A stretch of DNA of 64,000 nucleotides, taken from Leptospira biflexa (lineage in GTDB: Bacteria; Spirochaetota; DYNZ01). Shown piece after piece: positions 18,725 to 26,581 of the stretch (position 1 is its first letter; every line of letters begins with the position of its first letter). Below the pieces are notes generated by a model. It was not told the origin of the DNA and did no database searches. It worked only from the letters and a program-made list of their open reading frames with translations. A program made the position numbers and the translations under genes. The stretch covers positions 104,553 through 168,552 of the forward strand of contig DYNZ01000001.1 in assembly GCA_020720805.1 (NCBI GenBank). The letters are read 5' to 3'.

Positions 18725-19194
18725 AAATCTAACATTGATCGAACCCTGAAATCCTTCCCTTGAAAAATAGCTGTGGTTATTCCGGAAAGCTACAAATAGA
18801 GTTTTTTAAAATCCGTGTAAAGTGAATTGACTTTTCTTGATAAATATATTCCGCTGGATTTGTAGAAATTTATAATAAATTTACATACCGATAATTTTCT
18901 TTCATGCTCATCAAATAAGATAAATATACTGCGAAAGAAGTCATTTTAGGGCTTTGCGAGGTGCGAAGCATGCGAGTGCAGATTTGGTCTCCCAGGGTGA
19001 ATCGCGCAGCGTGCATATCGCTTTCAAATTAGGAAATATGGAAGCGATGCCATGGGGAAAACCAATTTCTTTTCGGTATAATAGAAAATCTAACAAATGT
19101 GGGCAATACATACATTTTGTCTGCATGGTTTCATGATTGTTTGTCAGTGTCGGCGCATAATATGATTCAACGAACACAGGAAAAGGAAAAAACT
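18725..19194. other. 470 bp non-coding gap holding a repeat copy
   Basis: No supported gene; the short frames here lack ribosome binding sites and read through the repeat. A perfect TATAAT is at 18871-18876, and another at 19077-19082 at the right edge of the repeat copy (18885-19079), neither with a good -35. The operon promoter for the gene at 19195 should lie here. An AAGGAAA before 19195 is the ribosome binding site. Confidence 0.5.
18885..19079 (+). repeat. Intergenic repeat, copy A
   Basis: A 195 bp segment bounded by the inverted ends ATACCGA (18885-18891) and TCGGTAT (19073-19079). Inside, ATCGCTTTC (19017-19025) and GGAAGCGAT (19040-19048) form a hairpin. The block at 19044-19064 (GCGATGCCATG, then GGGGAAAACCA) matches copy B at 20 of 21 positions. 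TTTGCGAGG to AAGCATGC at 18953-18973 matches the reverse complement of copy B at 18 of 21. GATTTGGTCTCCC near 18981 matches copy C. Confidence 0.6.
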
Positions 19195-20121
19195 ATGGGA
19201 GAATATGATAAATTAGGTACGCGGGCTGGTTTTAATCGGGCAGTACGTCATTTACAGACCGTTATTGCTATTGATGAAGATCTTTCCCGAAAGAAAAATA
19301 TGGCTGATCTGCTTAATGATGAGATAGATCAGGGGTATATTGAAGCGTCCCAAGCGTTATCAATATTAAATGCCTTGCTGGTTACAAAGCATGGGTATTT
19401 CTATAAATCTTTTAATATAAAAAATCAGATATCGGAATTTGAACCAATTGTCGAGAAAATCGGTAAATGGAATACCCTTGATATTACAATATCGTATAGA
19501 CACCCCTTTTTAGGTTTTACAGTCATTAACCCGAAAAATCTTCTCCATTGGAAGAAAATACAGGATGTGATGAGGGATGAGCTTGTTGTTGTATACTGCA
19601 AGTTCATTGGCAAGGCAGATGATGAAGGAAAAGCCCAGAAAATTGCCGAAAAGGGCATCCGGGCAGTGATAGATTTGTTACAAGGAAAAGATGTTTCTGC
19701 GGAAAAGGAATTTATCGATGAATCATTAGCAGCTGCGGCCGCACCAAGACCTGTTGCTCCTGTTGCAGCAGTGGCTGATTCCCCAGGGGCTGCTAAAGTT
19801 ACACCGAAATATTCTGTCCAGGTATCAAATGAGCTATTTCATAATGGAAATGTTGAGGCCTGGAAGAATATTATGGAGTCTTACCTGAACGCCCATCCGG
19901 ATTTAAGGGTTACGGTTTATCATGAGGGCGAATTGATTCAGGATTTAAATACATTATTTAAATGGGGAAAAGTGAAGCACGGTGGCTTAATATTTTTTCA
20001 GGTGGCGGGAAACGATATTAAAAATGTATCCAAACTGAAAAGATATCTGTATGAAGGTGCTTCTTCCCGTTTTGAGGCTTTTCTAAAGAAGGATGTCAAC
20101 AGGCCGCTGAATCTATTCTGA
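19195..20121 (+). CDS. Two-domain protein with Ala/Pro hinge, unknown function
   Basis: About 308 residues from ATG 19195, preceded by AAGGAAA; the longer frame from 19099 lacks a ribosome binding site and runs out of the repeat. Domain 1 (about 1-175) is helical, beginning GEYDKLGTRAGFNRAVRHLQ. A flexible Ala/Pro linker follows (AAAAAPRPVAPVAAVADSPG). Domain 2 (about 210-308) contains NELFHNGNVEAWKNIMESY, FKWGKVKHGG and a conserved-looking C-terminal tail NRPLNLF. I cannot name the family. It is 49 bp ahead of the PPDK homologue, with the GlgD-like gene 28 bp further. The hinge resembles swinging-arm linkers, but no biotin or lipoyl lysine motif is present. Confidence 0.6.
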   Translation: MGEYDKLGTRAGFNRAVRHLQTVIAIDEDLSRKKNMADLLNDEIDQGYIEASQALSILNALLVTKHGYFYKSFNIKNQISEFEPIVEKIGKWNTLDITISYRHPFLGFTVINPKNLLHWKKIQDVMRDELVVVYCKFIGKADDEGKAQKIAEKGIRAVIDLLQGKDVSAEKEFIDESLAAAAAPRPVAPVAAVADSPGAAKVTPKYSVQVSNELFHNGNVEAWKNIMESYLNAHPDLRVTVYHEGELIQDLNTLFKWGKVKHGGLIFFQVAGNDIKNVSKLKRYLYEGASSRFEAFLKKDVNRPLNLF

Positions 20122-20170
20122 TAGCTTGCAAATCAAGCTGTGATTACCAAAAGTTAATTGGAGTATTTCT

Positions 20171-22822
20171 ATGAAAGAACATATTGTACCATTTTCTAGT
20201 ACCCAAAGTAAAATTAGCGAACAGATCTGGGAAGCATCTGGCGCCCGAGGAAAGAGGATTTTTGAGTTGGCGCAACTTGAATTACCGATTGCGCCAGGCT
20301 GTATTATAGATAGTGTTTTGGTGCGACGTATTCAAGAGGTCAATTTAGGCGAATTATTGCAGAGCTTTATTGCATCTATAGAACAGCAAACGGGAAAGTT
20401 TTTTGGCGATAAAGAAAATCCTCTACTTCTGAAGGTGGTTTTCAGTCCCAATCTGGTTTTGCCAAATTACCCATCTATTCACAATATTGGTTTAAACTGG
20501 GAAACCGTAGAGGGTTTGGCAGCTCACACGGACAAGGAATTTGCGCTGGGAGAATTTCATTATCTCTTAAAAAATGTTGGAAAGAAAATATTATTTAAGG
20601 ACGATGAAAAATTTCTTTCATTTCACAAAAAGACAGAAGTTGAGTTAGAAGGAAGTGCCAAAGCTCGCGGATCTAAGGCCAAAGACGCTAAAGTAGCCGG
20701 TTTGCAGGAAGCAATTGAAAAGTATTTAAAATTTTTCGGAGAGAAGTTTTCCTTGGATCCTATGATGCAATTAGCGGGTATTATCCAGGAAGGAATACGC
20801 AACTATACCAGTAACGATGAGACATCTGAAGGCGAAGAGTTATCAGTGCTAATACAGGCAATGGTATATGGAAATTATGGCGAAAATTCCTACTCGGGTA
20901 TTTATTATACGAGAAATAAAGTAACCGGCGAACCAGTACTGGATGGAAATTTTCTACATAATGCTTTCGATGATCAAACCACGGACAAAAAAACAAAAGA
21001 TATCAATTCTATAGACAAAAAAATTCATAAAGAATTGAGCAATGTTGCAGCAAAGATTGAAAAACATTTCAAAGAGATTCGCCAGATAAAGTTTACAATC
21101 GAGCAGGGGCAGCTTTGGCTAGTTGATCAGTATACAGTTCAGGATAAATCAACCCAAGCCGAGATTCGAACATTGATTGACCTTTATAAAAGCAAAAATG
21201 CTGAACTGGATTATATCATTAAAAAGATTCCTCCTGGTCAGTTGTCAGAGCTGCTTCATTCCGTCATAGATATGAATTCTGTAAAAGGAATTCCATCGGT
21301 TATGGGTGGAATTGCTGGAGCTCCAGGCGCTGCTGTTGGCCGTGTCTATTTTTCTACTCCAAAGTTACTAGAGGAGTATAAAAGAGCTCAATTGCAGGGC
21401 GAAGATATGCGTGTTATTCTGGCCGTAAATGCATCTTTTGCCGAGGATGTAAAGGCTATCGAGGTAGCGCAGGGAGTAATTGCAGTTGAGGGCGGTTACT
21501 CTTCCCATGCGCCGGTTGTGGCAAGAAGTTTAGGAAAAGTTGCAGTTGTAAATCCTGAAATCGTAATGAAGGGTAATTCCTTTACACTGGAAAATAGAAC
21601 GATTAAAGAGGGAGATTACATTACCCTGGATGTCCCATTTTATAAAGATCCTGTTATCTATCTTGGAAAGGCTAATCTGACTAGCCCTGATCCGGATAAA
21701 AATGGATTAATAGAATATATGCAATTAGTTGAAAAACGGATTGGAAATTTTAATGTCCGGGTTAATGGGGATTCTGAGAAAGACGCTATACTAGCGCGAA
21801 AATTTGGAGCGGTGGGCGTAGGCCTTTGTCGAACTGAACATATGTTTTTTGAAGAGAAGCGGATCAATGCTTTTCGGGAAATGATTGTGGCTCAGGATGA
21901 CCAGGAGAGGGCCAAGGCTCTCAAGGTATTGCTTCCTATGCAAAAGACCGATTTTTATAAGATCTTTAAGGTCATGTCTCCGTATCCAGTTACAATCCGG
22001 TTGCTGGATGCGCCGTTGCATGAATTTATACCAAGGGAAAAGATAGCGATAAATAAATTTTTTACCTACATGAAATCCCGAAATAAGGGGATTACTTTGG
22101 CCGATTTAACCCGTGTATTTGAAAATTTGCATGAATTTAACCCTATGCTGGGCCATAGAGGTTGTCGGGTTGGAATCACATACCCAGAAATTTATGAGAT
22201 GCAGGTTCGGGCTATTTTAGAGGCAGCCTGTATGATAAAAAAAGAGGGATTAGAGGTTTACCCCGAGATCATGGTTCCTATCGTAATGAATAAAAATGAG
22301 TTAAAGTTTATTCGCTACGGTAAACGCATGGAAGGTCGAGTTGTGAAAGGAATTGAAGATATCTACCATGAAGTAATTGAAGAATATGGAATTTCTCACT
22401 TGGATTATAAGGTTGGTACGATGATTGAACTTCCAGCTGCAGCATTAAATTCAGATGAGATAGCCCAATATGCAGACTTTTTTAGTTATGGAACCAATGA
22501 CCTAACGCAGACAACATACGGTTTAAGTCGGGATGATATTAACAGTTTTTACGGCTCCTATACTGAATTTGATATTCTGGCTAATAATCCCTTTCAAGTT
22601 CTTGGAGAACAGGTAAAAGAGCTTATCGCGATTTCGGCGAATCGGGGGATGATGACAAGGCCTGATATAAAACTTGGTTTGTGTGGTGAACACGGGGCAG
22701 ATCCTGAGAACATTAAATTTCTTTATCACTCAGGATTACACTATGTTTCTACATCTCCCTACTCTGTTCCTATCGCGAAACTGTCTGTCGCTCAGTTAAT
22801 GATTGATGTAGACAATCAATAG
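20171..22822 (+). CDS. ppdK: Pyruvate phosphate dikinase homologue with degenerate ATP-grasp domain
   Basis: 883 residues, near full PPDK length (about 875). The PEP/pyruvate barrel is intact: GLCRTEHMFFEE, VTIRLLDAPLHEF, NPMLGHRGCRVG, GTMIELPAAAL, FSYGTNDLTQTTYG and catalytic-Cys loop GLCGEHGADP. The phospho-histidine domain keeps its His in GGYSSHAPVVARSLG (usual GGMTSHAAVVARG). The N-terminal nucleotide domain is recognisable (GLNWETV; IQAMVYGNYGENSYSG) but degenerate. Where PPDKs have D-I-E-F-T and L-Q-T-R, this protein has QIKFT and VDQY, so four residues known to matter for ATP use are replaced. It may still move phosphate between PEP and its His, but dikinase activity is doubtful. An alternative is an EI- or PEP-synthase-like role. 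Confidence 0.8.
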   Translation: MKEHIVPFSSTQSKISEQIWEASGARGKRIFELAQLELPIAPGCIIDSVLVRRIQEVNLGELLQSFIASIEQQTGKFFGDKENPLLLKVVFSPNLVLPNYPSIHNIGLNWETVEGLAAHTDKEFALGEFHYLLKNVGKKILFKDDEKFLSFHKKTEVELEGSAKARGSKAKDAKVAGLQEAIEKYLKFFGEKFSLDPMMQLAGIIQEGIRNYTSNDETSEGEELSVLIQAMVYGNYGENSYSGIYYTRNKVTGEPVLDGNFLHNAFDDQTTDKKTKDINSIDKKIHKELSNVAAKIEKHFKEIRQIKFTIEQGQLWLVDQYTVQDKSTQAEIRTLIDLYKSKNAELDYIIKKIPPGQLSELLHSVIDMNSVKGIPSVMGGIAGAPGAAVGRVYFSTPKLLEEYKRAQLQGEDMRVILAVNASFAEDVKAIEVAQGVIAVEGGYSSHAPVVARSLGKVAVVNPEIVMKGNSFTLENRTIKEGDYITLDVPFYKDPVIYLGKANLTSPDPDKNGLIEYMQLVEKRIGNFNVRVNGDSEKDAILARKFGAVGVGLCRTEHMFFEEKRINAFREMIVAQDDQERAKALKVLLPMQKTDFYKIFKVMSPYPVTIRLLDAPLHEFIPREKIAINKFFTYMKSRNKGITLADLTRVFENLHEFNPMLGHRGCRVGITYPEIYEMQVRAILEAACMIKKEGLEVYPEIMVPIVMNKNELKFIRYGKRMEGRVVKGIEDIYHEVIEEYGISHLDYKVGTMIELPAAALNSDEIAQYADFFSYGTNDLTQTTYGLSRDDINSFYGSYTEFDILANNPFQVLGEQVKELIAISANRGMMTRPDIKLGLCGEHGADPENIKFLYHSGLHYVSTSPYSVPIAKLSVAQLMIDVDNQ

Positions 22823-22850
22823 TATAAAGATAGGTTAAGGCAGGGTTAGT

Positions 22851-24032
22851 ATGAAATACGCCATAATCGCTTATCCCGGATTTCGTGAAGAAAATTCTTC
22901 GAATTTTCTTACTTTCTTAGATAATAAATCAAAATTTGAACTCGGGATAGGCGGGCGTTTTCGAACCATCGATTTTTTGTTTTCGATGACTCGCAATGTT
23001 GATGCTCGCCATATATTTCTTTATCAAGATCGTGAAAGCGACAATCTTCAGCATTTTTTACAGAATTATGTCTTTCCGGAAGAGTTGATGCGTATACATC
23101 TTTTGCAAAAAGGATTGCATCAATTTATCGCAGACACAATCAAGATATTGAAAACCAGTCGAGTCGAAGCTGTAATTATGTACAATGCGGATAATCCCGC
23201 ATTGTTTGATATCTCCTGGATGGCTCAAAAATTTCAGGAAATACGAAAAAATAGCGTCCAATTTGTCTTAAAGAATATTGGCAAGGCAAATTTATCCAGC
23301 AAAAAGACCAAGTTTAGGGTTCTTTTCATGGAAAAGGAGATCTTCATCGACCAATTGCGTACCATGGAGTCTCTGGAAGCGAAGGGTCTGAATTTTTTTG
23401 AAAGAATCATGAATGAATCCGCGATTCATGGGGTGCCTGTCCTACAGGCTAATGGATATCATGGATATATAAACAATATTGTTGATTATTATCAATTTAA
23501 TCTGGCAATTTTAGAACAGTGGGAGACCTTGAATCAAATCTACTCTGATTTTCGTCTTGGATCTTTTCTTCCGCAAAAAGGTAATTCTGTTATTGGTGAA
23601 GGAGGGTTGGTATACAATTCCGTCATTTCTGAGGGGTGCCAAATACACGGATCTGTAGTCGATTCAATAATTTTTCCTGGGGTATATATCCATGAGGATG
23701 CGGAAATTGTGGGAAGCGTTATTTTGCCCTATAATCATATAGGTAAATCCGCCAAACTTTACCGGACAATTTTAGATGAGGCTGCACCTCGTTCAGCGAA
23801 AGACAATACTTTTAACATTGGCGAATACTGTTTGGTTGGTAAAATGGATCGAGATATCACTGGCAATAACTCTCTCTATCCGGAAATTTTACATGATGGT
23901 TTGACGGTAATTGGACGAAATTGCGCAATTCCTCGTAAAGTAAAAATCGGCGCAAATTGTTTTATATCTCCCCAAACCGATAATGTTAAGATAAAAATGT
24001 ACAATCGAGTGCTGGACGGCGCAGTGCTGTAA
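22851..24032 (+). CDS. GlgC/GlgD-like protein, probably non-catalytic
   Basis: 393 residues. The N-terminal nucleotidyltransferase-like half keeps FELGIGGRFRTIDFLFS, the counterpart of the GlgC F-G-G-x-Y-R-x-I-D-F-x-L-S motif. It lacks the N-terminal G-G-x-G-T-R-L loop and the A-K-P segment that bind ATP in ADP-glucose pyrophosphorylase. The C-terminal half is a left-handed beta-helix with hexapeptide repeats (NSVISEGCQIHGSVVDSII and GSVILPYNHIGKSAK). This is the pattern of GlgD-type regulatory subunits. No glgC partner is in the window. It follows the PPDK homologue by 28 bp and is probably the last gene of that operon. Confidence 0.78.
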   Translation: MKYAIIAYPGFREENSSNFLTFLDNKSKFELGIGGRFRTIDFLFSMTRNVDARHIFLYQDRESDNLQHFLQNYVFPEELMRIHLLQKGLHQFIADTIKILKTSRVEAVIMYNADNPALFDISWMAQKFQEIRKNSVQFVLKNIGKANLSSKKTKFRVLFMEKEIFIDQLRTMESLEAKGLNFFERIMNESAIHGVPVLQANGYHGYINNIVDYYQFNLAILEQWETLNQIYSDFRLGSFLPQKGNSVIGEGGLVYNSVISEGCQIHGSVVDSIIFPGVYIHEDAEIVGSVILPYNHIGKSAKLYRTILDEAAPRSAKDNTFNIGEYCLVGKMDRDITGNNSLYPEILHDGLTVIGRNCAIPRKVKIGANCFISPQTDNVKIKMYNRVLDGAVL

Positions 24033-24193
24033 TAGTGTGTTTTCTGTACAGATTGATATTTTATGATTTTTAATTGACGATGAATACTACTAAAAATTTC
24101 TAAGCCTACACATCATTTTGCAACAAAAGCTGTTTGATAGAGCGTTGCGATAGCATTTACAAAATTAAATAGGGTAGTAAAGAAAAATAGCAT

Positions 24194-25123
24194 ATGGAGT
24201 TACGAGAACTTCCCATTGAGCTCATAGAGCCAGATAAATTTCAACCACGTAAAGAGTTTGATCTTACTGAATTAAAGGAAAGTATTAAGGAAAACGGGGT
24301 TCTTGTTCCTATAATTGTGCAACCCTCAGAAGAGGGTGATACGGTAAAATATATAATCATTGATGGAGAACGGCGATACCGCTCGTCTCGAGAATTAGGA
24401 TTGCCGGTTATACCCGCCGTCATTAACAAATCCATTCGAAAAAACAGATTTAAGGATCAGGTGATTATAGATCACCAGCGTCACAGTCTTACCGTAGAGG
24501 AAAAAAGCGCGGCTTGGTCGCGGCTGCTTGAAGAGTATAGTGGCAGCTATGAAGCTGTTTCTACTGCGGTCGGTGTTTCTGTTAGTCAGGTAAAAAATGT
24601 TATTGAAGGTGCTCAATTCAAGGCTCGGGCAAAAGATCTATTACCCGAAGATCTTGGTTGGCGCGAAAGAGCAGTGATTCGAAGGACTAACCGGATAAAA
24701 GACGATAATCTCCGAGCTAGGCTAGTGATTTCAGCCATCGAAAACGAAGACAATAATAAATTAATTGATGAAAAGGTGCGCCTGTTAATTACCAAAATAC
24801 TTGATAGTAAGAAACTATCGCCTGCAGAGCAGAAAATCATCATACATGCTACGGATATGGATGAGGCTATTATTAGCATTCGTAATATGCGGGAGGAAAT
24901 CGAACGTGATAAGAAGCCGGAAGAGCCCGCAGAATTAGAAGAGAAGATCACTAGAAAACTTCCTGCAAACAAAATAATGCAATCCTATGAGTGCCCAAGA
25001 TGCGGGGGGGAACTTGAAATTGATTCTTCCTATAAAAAGATGATAATCATAGATGAAAAGCTAATCGTGACCTATGGTTGTGATGATTGCGGAAGTCTGT
25101 TTGTTGTTTTGGCAGATTCCTAA
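24194..25123 (+). CDS. ParB-like protein with C-terminal zinc ribbon
   Basis: 309 residues. The N-terminal ParB/Sulfiredoxin fold has LIEPDKFQPRKEFD, then ENGVLVPIIVQ and the nucleotide-binding box DGERRYRSSRELG. The next box reads IIDHQRHSLTVEEKSAA, where classical ParB has E-N-x-Q-R. A helix-turn-helix-like middle contains VSTAVGVSVSQVKNVI. The C-terminus is not a ParB dimerisation domain but a zinc ribbon, CPRCGGELE with CDDCGS 40 residues later. No parA is adjacent and no obvious parS-like palindrome is seen nearby. A chromosomal nucleoid-associated or regulatory role is more likely than plasmid partition. engB starts immediately after it. Confidence 0.8.
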   Translation: MELRELPIELIEPDKFQPRKEFDLTELKESIKENGVLVPIIVQPSEEGDTVKYIIIDGERRYRSSRELGLPVIPAVINKSIRKNRFKDQVIIDHQRHSLTVEEKSAAWSRLLEEYSGSYEAVSTAVGVSVSQVKNVIEGAQFKARAKDLLPEDLGWRERAVIRRTNRIKDDNLRARLVISAIENEDNNKLIDEKVRLLITKILDSKKLSPAEQKIIIHATDMDEAIISIRNMREEIERDKKPEEPAELEEKITRKLPANKIMQSYECPRCGGELEIDSSYKKMIIIDEKLIVTYGCDDCGSLFVVLADS

Positions 25124-25127
25124 TTTC

Positions 25128-25760
25128 ATGCACTGGTCAGTAGAAGCGGAGCGTTTTTTATATTCTCGAGATATTCCATCCGCTACAATTGAGCATCCTG
25201 TTGTTCCTATTCTCGGGAAATCCAATGTTGGCAAATCTTCACTCATCAATCTGTTGTTGGGTCAGAAATTGGCCCGGCAAGGAAAGCGTCCTGGTCTTAC
25301 AGAGAGTATTGGATTATATAAAGTTACACCTGGCAGCGGTGATCCTTTTTATATAGGTGATATGCCAGGTTTTGGTTTTGCGGTCGGTGGAGTGCAGCGC
25401 GAGCAAAATCTTTCTACAATTATTAAAAGTTTTTTGCAGAAATATCGCAGAAATATTCTTTTTTTAATTTATCTTATAGATAGCCGTCGCGCTCTCGATG
25501 GTTCCTTTCAAAAGGAGAACCCAAGGGAGGATGCCTGGATTGAATTGTGCATTGCTTTACAATTGCCATTTATGATTGTAATCACGAAAACGGATAAGGT
25601 TGGAAAAAATAAAATATTTCAGGCAAAAAAACAGGTAGCTTCAAAGTTTCAGATTGATCCGGCGGATCTCTACTCGGTTTCTATAAAGGATAGTCAGGCT
25701 ATCGAAGATTTGCGAGCAGCTATCGTTGACCAGGTTGCTGACGCTATAAAAGAAATTTGA
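25128..25760 (+). CDS. engB: Ribosome-assembly GTPase EngB (YsxC/YihA)
   Basis: About 210 residues from ATG 25128, the usual EngB size. The longer frame from 25074 would overlap the ParB-like gene by 50 bp. GTPase motifs: G1 GKSNVGKSSL, G3 DMPGFGFA (usual D-L-P-G-Y-G-Y/F-A) and G4 TKTDK, with the G2 Thr in RPGLTESIG. The protein acts in large-subunit assembly in the cytoplasm. The stop overlaps a TTG start of the M14 peptidase gene, so the three genes from 24194 probably form one transcript. Confidence 0.92.
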   Translation: MHWSVEAERFLYSRDIPSATIEHPVVPILGKSNVGKSSLINLLLGQKLARQGKRPGLTESIGLYKVTPGSGDPFYIGDMPGFGFAVGGVQREQNLSTIIKSFLQKYRRNILFLIYLIDSRRALDGSFQKENPREDAWIELCIALQLPFMIVITKTDKVGKNKIFQAKKQVASKFQIDPADLYSVSIKDSQAIEDLRAAIVDQVADAIKEI

Positions 25761-26581
25761 GATTTATTGCCATGTATCAGGTCTTATATTACATATCTAC
25801 AGTTATCATCTCATTACTTGTGTTTACTTCGTGTGGTTTCGCAAAAAATCCTTCCTTTGTGAAGCATATCATTGGCTACAGTGTTCTTAAAAATCCTATT
25901 ATAGCTTATCAAATTGGAACCGGCAAATATCATATACTGGTTTATAGCGGCATACATGGCGATGAACCAAATTCGGTTAAACTCGCCTGGCATTTAATGG
26001 ATCAGATTCAACGTAATGAATTACTGATTCCAGATGATATAAAATTGACTGTCGTTCCCTTGGTAAATCCAGATGGTTTTATTTTTCACTCCAGATTAAA
26101 CGCCAATGGCGTGGATCTGAATCGAAATTTTCCAACAGCTACTTGGAAGAAAATTATTTATATCTCCGGACACAGACTTCCATTTGGAGGTGGTACCAAG
26201 CCAGCTTCAGAGCCTGAGACGTTGGCTTTAATAAATTTTTTTCAAGAGAAGCAGCCGGCAGTTAGTATTAGTTACCATTCCCAGGCAGGTTTTATTTATC
26301 CCGAGATGGCGGATCCGGTAAGTGTTGAAATTGCCGATTTGTATGCAAAGGGCAGTGGTTTACCACAGAAAAAGGAGGAATGGAATGAACTCTACTACCC
26401 CGTTACGGGAAGTTTTGCTCAATGGATCATGCAAATTCAAAAGAAACATACAATATTGGTTGAGCACCAGCATAAAAATACCATTGATGCGAAGGAGCTG
26501 CTGGAAAACATGAATGGCTTGCGGCACTTATTTGATACAATCGGTAGTGGTAAAATAAAATCAATCCATATCCAGGATTAA
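25757..26581 (+). CDS. M14-family zinc carboxypeptidase, MpaA-like lipoprotein
   Basis: 274 residues if translation starts at TTG 25757, overlapping the engB stop; ATG 25772 is an alternative that loses the only N-terminal positive charge. A hydrophobic leader ends LLVFTSC, a possible lipobox. The M14 zinc ligands are visible: HGDE in YSGIHGDEPNS, and His in SISYHSQAG. VDLNRNFPT carries the substrate-binding Asn-Arg. The catalytic Glu is probably in ILVEHQHK. The closest function is murein-peptide amidase MpaA, which removes the diaminopimelate end of peptidoglycan peptides, so a wall-recycling role is likely. Its 3' end overlaps convergent kdsB by 21 bp. Confidence 0.78.
   Translation: MRFIAMYQVLYYISTVIISLLVFTSCGFAKNPSFVKHIIGYSVLKNPIIAYQIGTGKYHILVYSGIHGDEPNSVKLAWHLMDQIQRNELLIPDDIKLTVVPLVNPDGFIFHSRLNANGVDLNRNFPTATWKKIIYISGHRLPFGGGTKPASEPETLALINFFQEKQPAVSISYHSQAGFIYPEMADPVSVEIADLYAKGSGLPQKKEEWNELYYPVTGSFAQWIMQIQKKHTILVEHQHKNTIDAKELLENMNGLRHLFDTIGSGKIKSIHIQD

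Noticed and set aside
18941-19177. Short minus-strand frame over repeat copy A
   Set aside because: No ribosome binding site, and its translation mirrors the repeat; similar spurious frames occur over copy B.
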